The notes beneath the pieces were generated by a model. It did no database searches. It was not told the origin of the DNA and was given only the letters and a program-made list of their open reading frames with translations. Shown one piece after another: positions 1 to 10,917 of a stretch of 64,000 nucleotides of DNA (position 1 is the first letter of the stretch; every line of letters begins with the position of its first letter). Position numbers and translations under genes: made by a program. Location: positions 1 through 64,000 of the IMG/VR virus record IMGVR_UViG_3300021225_000468; one strand, given 5' to 3'. The stretch comes from a virus.

Positions 1-335
1 GGTGTTATAGTGTTAGTAGGTGTAATTGTGTTGGTAGGTGTTATTGTATTTGTAGGAGTCTGAGTCGGAGTTATAGTGTTGGTAGGTGTGATGGTATTCG
101 TTGGTGTGATTGTGTTAGTTGGAGTCTGTGTTGGTGTTATAGTGCTAGTTGGTGTAGATGAATTGACTGGTGTTGATGTATTAGTTGGTGTCTGAGTTGG
201 TGTTGATGTATTAGTTGGTGTAATTGTGTTAGTAGGTGTAATGGTATTCGTTGGTGTCTGAGTTGGAGTTATAGTGTTAGTAGGCGTGATGGTATTCGTT
301 GGTGTTTGGGTTGGTGTTATAGTGTTAGTAGGTGT
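1..335 (-). other. Out-of-frame continuation of the Thr-Pro stalk (open to window edge)
   Basis: On the minus strand, the frame with codon boundaries at plus positions divisible by 3 has no stop from 335 to the left edge. It encodes about 111 codons of the same Thr-Pro-Thr-Asn/Gln repeats ([10 protein letters not shown] style) that end the upstream gene. That gene stops at 325-327 only because one extra base near 336 shifts its frame. Deleting that base rejoins the repeats exactly. This is therefore probably the real C-terminal stalk of the 325-6267 gene, disrupted by a natural indel, a phase-variable change or a sequencing/assembly error. The distal end lies outside the window. Confidence 0.75.
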
Positions 336-704
336 ATTGAGTAGGTGTTATCGTATTTGTAGGTGTTTGGGTTTGTGTTGGTGTACGAGTTGGTGTTATA
401 GTCTTTGTAGGAGTAATAGTTTGTGTTGGTGTGCGAGTTGGTGTTATTGTATTTGTGGGTGTTGGCGTTGGGGTGGAACTTTCAGCAGGTGTTGATGTGT
501 TAGTTGGTGTAATTGTGTTAGTAGGAGTAATAGTGTTTGTTGGTGTATTTGTAGTAGTGTTAGTTGGTGTAATTGTATTAGTCGGGGTGTTTGTTGGTGT
601 CTGTGTTGGAGTTTTAGTTTGAGTTCTTGTTGGAGTACTGGTCTGAGTGTTTGTTGGTGTATTAGTAGGTGTCTGAGTAGGAGTTGGTGTTGGTGTTGGC
701 GTTT
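1..704 (-). repeat. C-terminal Thr-Pro repeat tract (stalk)
   Basis: Degenerate 12-nt-like units encode TPT-N/Q-T-I/S/P repeats on the minus strand. The plus strand is correspondingly G/T-rich (ggtgttatagtgttagta style). The tract follows the last beta domain and runs off the window edge. Such proline/threonine repeats form extended rigid linkers in secreted and virion proteins. The DNA repetition makes it prone to slippage and to assembly error. Confidence 0.85.
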
Positions 705-3700
705 GTAAGTTAAAGAAACACCCAACAATAAAATCAAATGTACTTTCATCATTATTTGATGTAGTTACCACTACTTTAATAACCTCAGTGTATTCATTTA
801 ACGTAATAGTATCTGTACCTGTGCCACCTGTATAACTATCAGAGAGTGTTATCGGTGTATAAACATCAAAAACATCTTGATTTGTATATCCTGAATAGTC
901 AAATGTTATTGAACCATACGATGTTGTTGGATTAATTTTAACATAATAAACTAATGGTGTTGGTGAATATTCTCCATGTATTAATTCATTACAATCATAA
1001 ACATCTTTTTCAACCAAACATGATACATTGAACTTATACCTTGTTTCTGGATTTGCATCTGCGATTACCCTTACTTTAATTATGTTAACATTAGATGGTA
1101 TAAATATTTCTTCTGTCCCTGTTCCACCTGTAAATTTATATGGTGTTGATGAAGCGTTAAATGGTACATAAACCTCAAATTCATCATTAATTGTGAAACC
1201 TGTATAATCAAATGTCACTACACCATTAATACCACTGGCGTTATTTATATTGATATAATAATCGGTTGGTGTAGCACTATAGTAACCTGTAACAATTTCA
1301 TCACAAGGTAATGATACAACACTTGTTGGTGTTACCGTTGGTGTTTGTGTCTTAGTTACTGTTGGTGTAATTGTCGGTGTCGGTGTTGGTGTGTCAGTAG
1401 GTAATGTGTCAACAGTCAAACATGAAACATTGAAATCCCAAGATGATTCTGACACATAACTTGTTACATCAATTCTAATTATATTAAATGTTCCGTTAAC
1501 ATATATTTGTTCACTACCTGTACTACTATCAAAAATTTGTGGTGTTGTAGATGTTACAGGTGAATAAACTTCAAACTTATCAGGTGTTGAACCACCCGTA
1601 TAATTAAACATAAAGTATCCACCTTGACCATTTGCTTGTATATCAACAAAGTATGTTTTAGGTGTTAATGAATAACCACCCGAAACGTTACGATTACATG
1701 GATATACAGTTGCAGGAGTGATACATGAAACACTAAACGAATATCTTGATTCAGGGTTGGTGTTAGATGTTACCCTAACTCTTACAACATTGACATTTTG
1801 TGTCACACTAATAACCTCAGTACCTGACCCACCAACAAATGAATATGGTGTTGTTGTTGCAAGATATGGAACAAACACTTCAAATGTCTCAGAATCACCT
1901 AAACTATCATATGTAAGAGTGATTGTGCCATTGAGTTCACTAATATTATTGATATCAATATAATAATCAACAGGTGTTGCTGACCATGTACCTACAATTG
2001 TTTCATCACAATTATACGTGTTCTCACCAATAGGTGTCACTGTAGGTGTTGGTGTATTGGTTGGTGTTGTAGTATTGGTAGGTGTAATAGATGGTGTAAC
2101 AGTATTTGTTGGTGTATTTGACGCAGTGATAGTTGGTGTTGGTGTATTTGTTCGTGTTTGTGTTACAGTCGGTGTAACAGTCTTAGTTGGTGTTGGTGTT
2201 GGTGTTTGTGATAAATCAGGTACAGGTGGTAATTCACCACAGTTTGTCTCATATGTTCTTTCAAGTGAACTAATCGATGGTATTGTGTCACAATTATCAG
2301 AATTCGGAACATAATAATATTGTTGTAACTTCATATCCAAGTCAGTAAACTTGGTATACTCATGTTGCACCAATAATTGATAATCTTGATTACCGTTGAA
2401 TAATATTATGTTAGATAAACCTGTATCATTTTGAATGTTTAAATTGAAATATAAATTTGGTTCACAATAATCTAAAGTAACCCCACTAACTTCAAATAAT
2501 TCTCCATTATGTGAAATAAGGTAATCTCCACGTCTGGTATAATTAATTGTTTGTCCCACTTCTTCTAATTCAGGACAACAAGAATTTACAACATCTTGTG
2601 TTTGTACTGATTCGTCTGTTATTACTTGTAAAAATTCAGGTAATCTATTATCAAATTCATACGTTCTTTTATTTGTTATTGACCCATCTAATTCGTTTAC
2701 ATTTTTATTTGTATAAACTCTTAATCTTGTTGTTGGTAATACTTCAAATATTTCAATACCTGTTGCTCCTGTTGTTGTAATTACATTTTTCTTAATAGAA
2801 CCCAAACAATCTTTTCCTGTAACAGTTACACCTGTGTATAAGAATGTGAAAGAATAATCATTTAGTTCCTTTGCTTCAACTATTTGTTGATACGAATATG
2901 ATGAGTTCGGTAGATACACTGCAGAAAGTATTGTATCACCCGACATTATGTTTTGAACCTCAGTGACCACACAATCACCTGATATGATGAAATTTTCTAT
3001 ATCAACAGATGTTGTATTTTCATCAATAGTCGCACTAACTACTTTTATTACTGTTGAACCACTTTTTATACCATAATCAAAACTTTGTCTGTATTGTACT
3101 TTTGGTTCTATTGTATACCCTGATGTATTCCCAACAGGTGTACAAACAGATTTTAATTGTAATCCTTGTAATTTAATTTTAACATCACAGTTTCCTGCAT
3201 CAACAAATAACAAATCAACTTCTTCATGTTCTGTTAATCCCGAAAATCTTAAAGTACAAACATCTTCAACTGTTAATCTTGACAAATCATTGTCACAATC
3301 AATAAAAGAATGAACAGGTGAATATGGTCCTCCACCAGTATCTAAGACACCAATAGTATTTCCTGTAAATTTAATTAATACATCACCGACTAATCTACAA
3401 TTTTCAGTTCCACCTGAGAATATATCGTCTGTTTCATATTCAAAATTGACTTCAACACCACATGTTGGTCCTGTTTTATTATATTCAGTGGCAAATGTTA
3501 AATCGATATAATCTCTTATTGAACAATCATTAGTTCCGTAATAAATTGATGTGAAATATATTGTTGACCCAACAATTTGATACTTAATTCTTTCAACGGG
3601 ATTATTTACTACATTCTCAATTAAATTGATTACTGCACCGCTCCACAATGTTTGTATTTCTGCACTATCAGGTACTATATATGTTTTATAATCACATATT

Positions 3701-6267
3701 AATGGTAAATTATTAGAACTTACTGATAATGATGTGCAACCTCCTTCATCAATATAATTTTGTAAATCTGTCGCAAAACCTTCATATAATTTTGCAGATA
3801 CTCCATTTACTGTTGAAGTTCCACTTATAATAACAACTTCATCCTCAGTACTACCAGTGTATATTTCTCCATCAATATTGATAATTGGTACTAAAGTGAT
3901 ACTTGAAATACTTGAGAGTCCACGTAGATTATTTTCTTCACCTATCATGGTTTCTAAATCTTCTTCAATCGCCAATTCAAATTCAGGATATAATGATTGG
4001 TTGAATTTTTTAATTTCACAACCTTTTCTATATTGGAATTTATTTCTACCAAAAACACTATTTTCTATCAAATTACCACCACTCCATAATGTTGTTGCGG
4101 GAATAAATTGTTCAATTAAATTAGTCCAATACGGACTCAATGTGTTAACAAATTCATTGATTGTTGGAAGATTATATGCGGTAAATCCTGTACTTGATAA
4201 ATAAGATTTATATACGTCTTCTAACTTAATGTAATTCTTTTTGTATTTTATCAAATGAGAATTTTCAATTTGTGTACTGACAACCGTATTTAAAAACTGT
4301 GAAAATGTTACACCTGTTTGTGGTTGTAATGTTGCCGTACCAAATGATAATAATAGTTCTCTTGATTTTCTATAAATGTCATAGTCTTGTCCTCTTGAGG
4401 AGGATACATATACATTAATATTTTTTCTTTGTAATATTAATGATGAAAATTCATTCGTTATATGTGATTTGACGTTATCGATTTCTGATTCTAATTCATA
4501 TCCCGTATCTAATCCAGGTAAAGTTCTAAAAACGTCAAAATACTCTTCCCCGTATGTAAATTCTTTTGATTTTGTTTTTATGACTTTTGTTCTACCTGTT
4601 AATATTGAATTTTCTGTATCTAAAATATCTATTGACCTGTGTTGTAATGTTTTCTCGTACCAACCAGACCCTTTTTGAAAATATATGTCTGATGTAATAT
4701 CAAAAGCCTTTCTTGGTAATCCTGTTAATTCATCTACAGGATATGTTTCTCTTGTAAATGATGTTAATCCTGATAGTATAGCGTTATATATGTCATCCTG
4801 TAAATCTAATGATTTGGGCATAGATGTAACTCTATACACATATTCATCCATTACAATCATCGGTTCAGGTACACCTAAGAATTTTAGGAAGAAAATGATA
4901 CTTTTTCTCGTTCCTTTGGATTTAAATAATTGTGCAAGATTTACTAAAATTCTTCTATAAAATTCATACTCAGATTCAATAACATTAGTACCTAAATTAA
5001 CCCCACCATAAGAATTACTGACCCTTGTATATAAAAGTTGATTTAAACTCTTATCATCAGTTAAATTAAAAGTTTCTAATCCTAATGTATTTGCAAGATT
5101 TTTTAATAAAATATCGGGGACATTTTTTACACCGTCATATGTCACATTACGCATGTATGCAATGTCATCTATGAATTTTTTTACCCTATCAAAACTTTGT
5201 CCGTATAATTGAAATACACTCTCACCTTTTTGTTCTTCTGTATCAAATTCATATAATTGAGGTGAGGACATGAATCTGATAAATAAATTGGATTTATAAT
5301 TATCAACTTCATCCGCAATATCACTTAAACTTTCTAAATAACTTTCATAGTCTAATCCAACTATTTTTGGATTCCAATTATCAACTGACAATGGCCAAGA
5401 AACACTTTCTTCAACAATTTCAATTTTTGTTTTATCTTGACTGTCTTTTGGTAATTTAAAAGTTGCTGTAAATTTTGGAAATGTTTCTCTATTTAATAAA
5501 ACTTCTTCTAACTCATCTAAATTTTTATAAAACTCTTCAACTACCGCATCATTTGGTCTAATTAATACATTCTGAGTGTATGCAGTTAAACTGCCAAATG
5601 GTTTACCTTCAACTTTAAGTGTGATTTTTTTATTGTCTGTAGATTGATTAAAATTAGTAACGTTATATGTGTCTCCACTTATATCTAAAACATAATTTGT
5701 ATAAGAAGAATAAAAATTTCTTATTGTTTGTTGTGAATCATTTCCTAAATTATAATTAGGTTCAATTAATTTGATATCAAATGGATTAAATATCATCGAT
5801 ATCTGTAGTTCAAAACTTGATGTATTATAATTTACATCATATGAAATGTTTCTAACAGTATTCGTATCTAAACTAATTGGACTGTTTTTGTCTACAAAAA
5901 AACCAGCAGGATATTTTTGAATTATGTTTGTTATTGAAGAAGATATCCGTTTTTTTAAGGACCCAAACAAAGATTTGTTACCGTCAGTTTTAGATGATTT
6001 GAAACGTACAGTTTCATCTTTTTTAGTTTCTATCGCAGTATTTGTTTTAGAATTAACTACAGTGTTTTCTAAATCGTCTAATGTTAAAAAATCTGAAAAA
6101 GGTTGTGTTGTAAAATTTTTATCATCCTTTTGAGGGATAACTTTATCTAAAATGAAATTGGTATTTGTCAATTGACTAGTACCATCAGTGATTTGCACAC
6201 CAATTAAATTATCATTAAATGTATCTGCTCCACTCGCCGCTTGACTTGGTACTTTTCTTTTTGCCAT
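325..6267 (-). CDS. Tail protein I/gp7-like baseplate protein with beta-domain and Thr-Pro stalk C-terminus
   Basis: This is the largest gene of the wedge operon (1980 codons as read). Residues about 330-500 resemble the phage tail protein I family (P2 gpI type): a [10 protein letters not shown]-like helix, then a segment reading [19 protein letters not shown], the conserved 'GT' turn of that family. The middle is unknown and Cys-containing. The C-terminal third has four copies of a roughly 90-residue beta domain opening with C-D/N-x-x-I/V-x-G and closing with F-x-V-S-C, interspersed with Thr-Pro linkers. It starts with ATG and overlaps the upstream gene stop (TAATG). The family suggests a wedge component linking the baseplate to fibres; the repeats suggest an elongated adhesin. 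The stop at 325 is probably an artefact of a 1-nt shift at about 336, so the natural protein may be longer. Confidence 0.75.
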   Translation of the reverse strand: MAKRKVPSQAASGADTFNDNLIGVQITDGTSQLTNTNFILDKVIPQKDDKNFTTQPFSDFLTLDDLENTVVNSKTNTAIETKKDETVRFKSSKTDGNKSLFGSLKKRISSSITNIIQKYPAGFFVDKNSPISLDTNTVRNISYDVNYNTSSFELQISMIFNPFDIKLIEPNYNLGNDSQQTIRNFYSSYTNYVLDISGDTYNVTNFNQSTDNKKITLKVEGKPFGSLTAYTQNVLIRPNDAVVEEFYKNLDELEEVLLNRETFPKFTATFKLPKDSQDKTKIEIVEESVSWPLSVDNWNPKIVGLDYESYLESLSDIADEVDNYKSNLFIRFMSSPQLYEFDTEEQKGESVFQLYGQSFDRVKKFIDDIAYMRNVTYDGVKNVPDILLKNLANTLGLETFNLTDDKSLNQLLYTRVSNSYGGVNLGTNVIESEYEFYRRILVNLAQLFKSKGTRKSIIFFLKFLGVPEPMIVMDEYVYRVTSMPKSLDLQDDIYNAILSGLTSFTRETYPVDELTGLPRKAFDITSDIYFQKGSGWYEKTLQHRSIDILDTENSILTGRTKVIKTKSKEFTYGEEYFDVFRTLPGLDTGYELESEIDNVKSHITNEFSSLILQRKNINVYVSSSRGQDYDIYRKSRELLLSFGTATLQPQTGVTFSQFLNTVVSTQIENSHLIKYKKNYIKLEDVYKSYLSSTGFTAYNLPTINEFVNTLSPYWTNLIEQFIPATTLWSGGNLIENSVFGRNKFQYRKGCEIKKFNQSLYPEFELAIEEDLETMIGEENNLRGLSSISSITLVPIINIDGEIYTGSTEDEVVIISGTSTVNGVSAKLYEGFATDLQNYIDEGGCTSLSVSSNNLPLICDYKTYIVPDSAEIQTLWSGAVINLIENVVNNPVERIKYQIVGSTIYFTSIYYGTNDCSIRDYIDLTFATEYNKTGPTCGVEVNFEYETDDIFSGGTENCRLVGDVLIKFTGNTIGVLDTGGGPYSPVHSFIDCDNDLSRLTVEDVCTLRFSGLTEHEEVDLLFVDAGNCDVKIKLQGLQLKSVCTPVGNTSGYTIEPKVQYRQSFDYGIKSGSTVIKVVSATIDENTTSVDIENFIISGDCVVTEVQNIMSGDTILSAVYLPNSSYSYQQIVEAKELNDYSFTFLYTGVTVTGKDCLGSIKKNVITTTGATGIEIFEVLPTTRLRVYTNKNVNELDGSITNKRTYEFDNRLPEFLQVITDESVQTQDVVNSCCPELEEVGQTINYTRRGDYLISHNGELFEVSGVTLDYCEPNLYFNLNIQNDTGLSNIILFNGNQDYQLLVQHEYTKFTDLDMKLQQYYYVPNSDNCDTIPSISSLERTYETNCGELPPVPDLSQTPTPTPTKTVTPTVTQTRTNTPTPTITASNTPTNTVTPSITPTNTTTPTNTPTPTVTPIGENTYNCDETIVGTWSATPVDYYIDINNISELNGTITLTYDSLGDSETFEVFVPYLATTTPYSFVGGSGTEVISVTQNVNVVRVRVTSNTNPESRYSFSVSCITPATVYPCNRNVSGGYSLTPKTYFVDIQANGQGGYFMFNYTGGSTPDKFEVYSPVTSTTPQIFDSSTGSEQIYVNGTFNIIRIDVTSYVSESSWDFNVSCLTVDTLPTDTPTPTPTITPTVTKTQTPTVTPTSVVSLPCDEIVTGYYSATPTDYYININNASGINGVVTFDYTGFTINDEFEVYVPFNASSTPYKFTGGTGTEEIFIPSNVNIIKVRVIADANPETRYKFNVSCLVEKDVYDCNELIHGEYSPTPLVYYVKINPTTSYGSITFDYSGYTNQDVFDVYTPITLSDSYTGGTGTDTITLNEYTEVIKVVVTTSNNDESTFDFIVGCFFNLQTPTPTPTPTQTPTNTPTNTQTSTPTRTQTKTPTQTPTNTPTNTITPTNTTTNTPTNTITPTNTITPTNTSTPAESSTPTPTPTNTITPTRTPTQTITPTKTITPTRTPTQTQTPTNTITPTQYTY
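718..2013 (-). repeat. Four tandem Cys-bracketed beta domains within the 1980-codon gene
   Basis: Four copies lie at about 1718-2013, 1418-1701, 1016-1310 and 718-1000. Each begins with a Cys-x-x-x-I/V-x-G motif followed by S-x-TP-x-x-Y-Y/F and I/V. Each has a central G-T/S-G-T/S-E/D tract and ends with a basic beta strand and a Cys. Copies 1 and 3 are closest (both have W/YSATP and YYI), and copy 4 is the most diverged. A short TPT linker at about 1324-1400 separates copies 2 and 3, suggesting duplication of a two-domain plus linker block. The paired cysteines could form a disulfide in each domain (inference). Confidence 0.8.
2030..2222 (-). repeat. N-proximal Thr-Pro linker
   Basis: Encodes about 60 residues of TPT-K/N/Q/V repeats between the globular middle of the 1980-codon protein and the first beta domain. 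It has the same composition as the C-terminal tract. It behaves as a spacer stalk placing the beta domains away from the baseplate (inference). Confidence 0.8.
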
Positions 6268-7187
6268 TATATTTCAGTAATAGTATCAAAATTTAATGTT
6301 TCATCAATATCTGTTCTACCTTCTCTAATCTCATAAAGTGTTTCATTAAATTCATCTTTAATTTCATAAAGATTGTATTGTTTATAGATATTGTTGTTAT
6401 TATCATAAATGGTGTATATACCAGGTGCAACCGCTTTACTTTGATTACCATACAATGCGTGTGCTAACGTTGATATATCGTGTTCTACCATTTCAATTTC
6501 TATTGTTGTTGGATTGAAAAATGTATTGGTTAATATGATTTTTTGTGATGGTAATCCAATAAATGGTATTGTGTTAGGTTTATTTGAGGGGGCAGAAGAT
6601 GGTGTCACAGTTAAAAACATCAAATTTGTCGCTTGGTCACTGTATTGATATCTTACTGCTTTTTGTGTTGTACTCGTTAAGTTTGTTGCTACAGGAGTAC
6701 AATAAAAAGATGATGTTACTAATCTATAAAAATTAGGTATTTTTTTATTGTCAGTACTGTTTATGTACTCAATTCTATATCCAACCAATCCTTGTGGTGT
6801 GAATTTATTTCTATCTGCGTTTGGAACATTACTTAAATCGATTATAATACCTCGTACTGAAGGTAATGACGCTAAAATTCCACAATCAGTAATAGTTGTC
6901 CTTATTTGTTTTGGTCTAATATGTAGTGTGTAAATTCCTAATTCAGTGAAATCATTAGACGATAATTTTAAATTATACAACCCACCTAATAATTCGATAT
7001 TAGGTGCGTTTGCATCGTCTGTAGTATCAGAATTATGATATATTGGTGTTAATAAATCAACAGCACTTAATTTTTTTAACGTTACTTCAGATGATGAAAT
7101 TCTATCTGCAGAATAATGAAAGAATATATCAACATCTTCTGGTGATACGTCTGCTGGCCTTATTGTACCAAATGTTCCTAAAGACAT
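6267..7187 (-). CDS. Unknown baseplate-operon structural protein (306 aa)
   Basis: No family recognised with confidence. The protein begins [20 protein letters not shown] and is soluble, without a signal peptide or membrane helix, and of mixed beta character with many T/S/N residues. It sits between the PKD-domain protein and the tail-protein-I-like gene, with a TAATG stop/start overlap into the latter, so the two are probably translationally coupled. The position fits a wedge or fibre-connector protein comparable in size to T4 gp8 (334 aa), but I see no diagnostic motif. A TATTTATA element lies 12-19 nt upstream. Confidence 0.6.
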   Translation of the reverse strand: MSLGTFGTIRPADVSPEDVDIFFHYSADRISSSEVTLKKLSAVDLLTPIYHNSDTTDDANAPNIELLGGLYNLKLSSNDFTELGIYTLHIRPKQIRTTITDCGILASLPSVRGIIIDLSNVPNADRNKFTPQGLVGYRIEYINSTDNKKIPNFYRLVTSSFYCTPVATNLTSTTQKAVRYQYSDQATNLMFLTVTPSSAPSNKPNTIPFIGLPSQKIILTNTFFNPTTIEIEMVEHDISTLAHALYGNQSKAVAPGIYTIYDNNNNIYKQYNLYEIKDEFNETLYEIREGRTDIDETLNFDTITEI

Positions 7188-7198
7188 AAAGTTTTATT

Positions 7199-7206
7199 TA
7201 TAAATA
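7199..7206 (-). promoter_or_regulatory. TATTTATA element upstream of the 306-aa gene
   Basis: Sense-strand TATTTATA, extended palindromically to TATTTATAAATA, just upstream of the ATG at 7187. It is one member of the recurrent element found before many structural genes in this window; promoter function is inferred. Confidence 0.4.
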
Positions 7207-7212
7207 TGAATT

Positions 7213-8337
7213 TTATTGTTTTTTTATTATAAAAAATTCATTTTGATAAACATCTAATTCACCTACACTATCAATTTCACTCAATCTAAAGTTATTTTCC
7301 AAAACACTTTGTTTTTTTCTATCAACAAAAATGTCTGAATATACTTGTGGTTCTTCAACAAAACCTAAGAAATGTTCGTTTCTTGTTATTAATTTATTGA
7401 AAACCTCTTCTTTTGTAAAATCTGATGTAGTCCCTGTTATCATAGTATATCCATCAGGATAATCTTTATAATATAAATTGTCAATAGTATATGCCGTATA
7501 ATTTCCAATACTATCAGTTCCCGTTGTAGTTCCCAAATATTCATTGGACCCATATAATTGTAATTCCCCTAATCTACTTTTACCTATCGCCAAATATGTA
7601 AAACCTGGATTAGTGTTTCCTGTGTTATTTGTGTAATCTAAATTATTCAAATAATTTTGTGTTTGTCCTGTTGCGTTGTCATATGCAGGGACTACAATGT
7701 TTGTGAACGTACCTAACGGGTTATAATTAAATGTATTTTGAGGTAATGTTATTATTTTAGATAAACGTTCGGTACTCCAAGGAGAATTTAAAATTATCTT
7801 TATTTCGTAAACACCATCATTTGAATATGTGTGTGATACTGACGGTAAATTAGTATTTAAAATACCTAAATTTACTTCTATTGATGATGTTTCCCCATCT
7901 CCCCAATTTACTGTAAAGGTTTGTTCTACAATTTTTCTAAGTTTATCAGGATTTACCGTATTATAAACAGTTACCGTACTATTCGAAATTGTGTATGTAA
8001 AATTTACTATTTGTTCAACTTGTTCTAAATCTCCATCAAATCCAACCATAACACCAAATTCATCTACTTTAGATTCTAAGAATATTGGTATATTATAAGA
8101 ATTAACAGAATCTGATTCTAATATTGAAGACCACCTGACACCATTCCATTTATAATATCCAACAGGAACACTACCTGTAACATTATAATATATGTCATTT
8201 ATATTAGGTCCATTATATATACTTCCTGACCAAGGGGTTAGTATGTCATTATAATCATACCAATTTTGACTTGTCAAAGAAACTAATTTTACTTCAGGAA
8301 TATTTTTCTTGAGTATCTCGTATCTATTTTTTTCCAT
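7213..8337 (-). CDS. PKD-domain tail protein
   Basis: A 374-aa protein in the baseplate/fibre operon. The middle carries a clear PKD-type Ig-like domain: VNWGDGETSS followed by SHTYSNDGVYEIKI, the canonical WGDG...HxY...GxYxI signature. PKD domains are beta sandwiches used in surface and adhesive proteins and have been seen on virions. The rest is unrecognised. I prefer the ATG at 8337 (MEKNRYEILKK) over an upstream TTG at 8343. This start overlaps the previous gene stop as TAATG. Probably a peripheral baseplate or host-contact protein (inference). Confidence 0.7.
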   Translation of the reverse strand: MEKNRYEILKKNIPEVKLVSLTSQNWYDYNDILTPWSGSIYNGPNINDIYYNVTGSVPVGYYKWNGVRWSSILESDSVNSYNIPIFLESKVDEFGVMVGFDGDLEQVEQIVNFTYTISNSTVTVYNTVNPDKLRKIVEQTFTVNWGDGETSSIEVNLGILNTNLPSVSHTYSNDGVYEIKIILNSPWSTERLSKIITLPQNTFNYNPLGTFTNIVVPAYDNATGQTQNYLNNLDYTNNTGNTNPGFTYLAIGKSRLGELQLYGSNEYLGTTTGTDSIGNYTAYTIDNLYYKDYPDGYTMITGTTSDFTKEEVFNKLITRNEHFLGFVEEPQVYSDIFVDRKKQSVLENNFRLSEIDSVGELDVYQNEFFIIKKQ

Positions 8338-9146
8338 TAACAATTACCTCCACCTTTTTCATAAAATTTTATTGGATTTGACCTCGTTCCTGCTCTATCA
8401 CCCATAGTACCATCATATTCATGAATTCTATATGAATAATTATTCATGTCAATTATTACCTTATAGTACATATCTTGAGTTTCATCTACTTCATGAGTAG
8501 TATCAAAACAAGTATTTGTAAAATCAAGAATAGAACCATCACCACCATTAAAAAATTTTGCAGTCATGTAAAATGTATTTCCTGTAAGTTCAGTTTCATC
8601 ATATGGTGTGTCATCTTGAAACCAATAGAAATACATATTTTCTTTATTCTTATAATTTGACCCAATAAAAACAGGAACAAAAACATAATCATTAAAATCG
8701 TTCATTGTTAAATAAAACTTTTCTCCGATTGGTAAGTCTAAATTTTTAGCGAATATCAATCTCCTATTTGACCTGTCAGGTGATTCATCATTTGGTGTTT
8801 TGAAAAATTCTAATCTAAAAAAACTGTTTGTTGTTTGTTTAGTTAATTTTGCATTTTCTGAATTGGTTATACCTACCGCTTCGTAATTTTGTACATATGT
8901 ACCTCCACTTAAAAAATAAAAGTAAAACCAAATATCGTTTTGTGTATGTAATGGATTTGTTGTCATCCCATCATATTCTTGATGGATATATCTAACTGTT
9001 TCATAATTTTCTATGTCATTGATTACTAAATCTAACATTTCATTTTCATACTCAACAAATGACTCTGACCACCCTAAATTTGTTTTGAAATCAGTTTGAT
9101 TGTTAAGTACAATATTTAAATTTTGTTGTGGTTTAAGTATTTTCAT
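8337..9146 (-). CDS. Unknown structural protein (269 aa)
   Basis: Unrecognised. It is aromatic-rich (many Tyr, Phe and Asn), with no signal peptide or membrane segment, and ends in GGGNC. The gene is tightly packed: it starts 1 nt after the upstream stop and its own stop overlaps the next ATG. Composition and place in the operon suggest a beta-rich virion protein near the baseplate periphery, but no catalytic motif or named domain is visible. Confidence 0.55.
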   Translation of the reverse strand: MKILKPQQNLNIVLNNQTDFKTNLGWSESFVEYENEMLDLVINDIENYETVRYIHQEYDGMTTNPLHTQNDIWFYFYFLSGGTYVQNYEAVGITNSENAKLTKQTTNSFFRLEFFKTPNDESPDRSNRRLIFAKNLDLPIGEKFYLTMNDFNDYVFVPVFIGSNYKNKENMYFYWFQDDTPYDETELTGNTFYMTAKFFNGGDGSILDFTNTCFDTTHEVDETQDMYYKVIIDMNNYSYRIHEYDGTMGDRAGTRSNPIKFYEKGGGNC

Positions 9147-9147
9147 A

Positions 9148-10917
9148 TCAACATTTAATTCTTAATGTTTTAAAATCTTTTATTCCATCTTTTTTAACTG
9201 TAAATGATTTTTCATTTTTAATATAAAAATTTATATTTTTTAACACAAAATGCATATCATTGACAAATGGGTAATTAGTTCCATATCCTTCGTCATCTAT
9301 AAATCCATGTTCGTATAAATCTCTCCATTTCCATAGTTTTTCACTTTCATAATATTTTACGTTTTCTGGTAAATTGTATACGTTGTCTACTTTTGATGTC
9401 TCAATATATGGTGATAATTCTCTAAGTTTGACTCTATGATGCGGTTGATAATATAATCCAAATAAATTAGTGGATGTTGCTCCTGAATAAAAATTAGGGT
9501 CATCTTGATTGTAATCAAAGATGTCTACAGATGGTGCAAATTTGTGTAAACATTCACTTACAATTCTTTCTTTAAATTCAAAATTGTTGTACTCAACAAA
9601 CGCCCCAACTAATGTTGTTCCTTTAGATATTGCATCACCCGAATTAAATGTATATGTTGTTGAATTTTCTGTTTTAGTGAAAGGTTGATATGTTATACTT
9701 TGTTCTTTTGATGTATCACCATCAAAATGTTGGTCTATCCATGTATCATGAAAATTAAATTTATAACCAACTTTAGGTGGATAATTAAAGTATCCATTTT
9801 TATTTCTGAAAATGATAGAAACATAAACTTCTGTTGGTGTATATCCTAAGTTATTTGTAATTCCTGTTAAATAGAAAGGTTTTTTAAAATCAAATATTAC
9901 ACTCTCCATTCTATTTTTTTCTACTAAATAATCATTAATACCCGCAGAATTTTCGTACAATAATTTTCTTTCATTTTCCCATATGGATGATTCGAATCCA
10001 ATATTATCCATGATGTAATCATTGACATCTGTTAATGTTTTATGTTTATGAACATAATAAGTAGAAACAGTATTATCAATGTCTTTTTTATTTAAACATC
10101 TTCTACCAAATATTACCGTATTATCTGATAATGTTATTGATGAACCAACCTCATTTTTCAATATTTTTATTATCCTCTTATCTGAATTATATTTTTCATC
10201 TCCAACCGCATCTATATAAAATATTTTATTTATAACACTGATTGAATTTAGATTAGTATTATTCAAAATCACATATTCACCGACACTCATTCCATGGTCA
10301 ACATCTGAAGTTAAAATGTAATATCTATCATCAGAAGAAATCACAAATGGTATTCCATCTTGTGCTTTGAAACTATATGTTGTGTTACCTGACGTAGTAT
10401 ATGATAATTGATACTGTGTATCTGAGGTATATACATATGAAAGATATATATTCCAATTATGGTAAGGAGCATCTATATTTGTTATTGTTGTGTGACCTGT
10501 AAATTGAGTTAATAACTGCACATTAGGTGTGAAATTGATTAAACTATCTCCACTTGACGGTGAGTTAACTTCTCTTAGTGTGTCTTTTCTCAGTAACGCA
10601 AATTCGTTATATGGGATAAATCCCGTATCATCACCGACTTGACCAACACCAAGAAGATATAAATTATTTCTTAAATAGTCATATTGAGTTACACCAACGT
10701 ACTCATTATTGAAAATCATTTTTATTTTACCATAGATTCGATACTTAACACTTTCATTTCTTTCTTTATCATATAACTCTGAAACACTAAGTATGATATT
10801 CCTATCATTTTCTCTAAGTAAATTCTGAGTTGTACTTAATTCTAATAATGAATTTAATTCTTCATCAGGTGCATTAAAATATCTTTTTCTTGGTAAAACT
10901 ATTTTGTTTTTCTTCAT
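9148..10917 (-). CDS. Unknown structural protein (589 aa)
   Basis: Unrecognised 589-aa beta-rich protein with an N-terminal basic segment (MKKNKIVLPRKRYF). There is no membrane helix, and no repeats are obvious. Its ATG at 10917 overlaps the stop of the 1399-aa gene (TAATG), so it is probably coupled to it. It sits in the run from gp6 to the tail-protein-I-like gene, where wedge, fibre-attachment and decoration proteins occur, and a tail role is inferred only from that. Confidence 0.55.
   Translation of the reverse strand: MKKNKIVLPRKRYFNAPDEELNSLLELSTTQNLLRENDRNIILSVSELYDKERNESVKYRIYGKIKMIFNNEYVGVTQYDYLRNNLYLLGVGQVGDDTGFIPYNEFALLRKDTLREVNSPSSGDSLINFTPNVQLLTQFTGHTTITNIDAPYHNWNIYLSYVYTSDTQYQLSYTTSGNTTYSFKAQDGIPFVISSDDRYYILTSDVDHGMSVGEYVILNNTNLNSISVINKIFYIDAVGDEKYNSDKRIIKILKNEVGSSITLSDNTVIFGRRCLNKKDIDNTVSTYYVHKHKTLTDVNDYIMDNIGFESSIWENERKLLYENSAGINDYLVEKNRMESVIFDFKKPFYLTGITNNLGYTPTEVYVSIIFRNKNGYFNYPPKVGYKFNFHDTWIDQHFDGDTSKEQSITYQPFTKTENSTTYTFNSGDAISKGTTLVGAFVEYNNFEFKERIVSECLHKFAPSVDIFDYNQDDPNFYSGATSTNLFGLYYQPHHRVKLRELSPYIETSKVDNVYNLPENVKYYESEKLWKWRDLYEHGFIDDEGYGTNYPFVNDMHFVLKNINFYIKNEKSFTVKKDGIKDFKTLRIKC

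Noticed and set aside
431-622. Plus-strand open frames rich in Val-Gly in the first 2.3 kb
   Set aside because: They are the antisense of the Thr-Pro repeats (GGT/GTT opposite ACC/AAC), so they are open by repeat composition and not genes.
1-704. CRISPR-like array in the T/G-rich repeats
   Set aside because: Units are short, degenerate and translate to Thr-Pro repeats; there are no unique spacers of constant length.
2018-2314. Plus-strand 98-codon Val-Gly frame
   Set aside because: Antisense of the N-proximal Thr-Pro linker; no independent coding signal.
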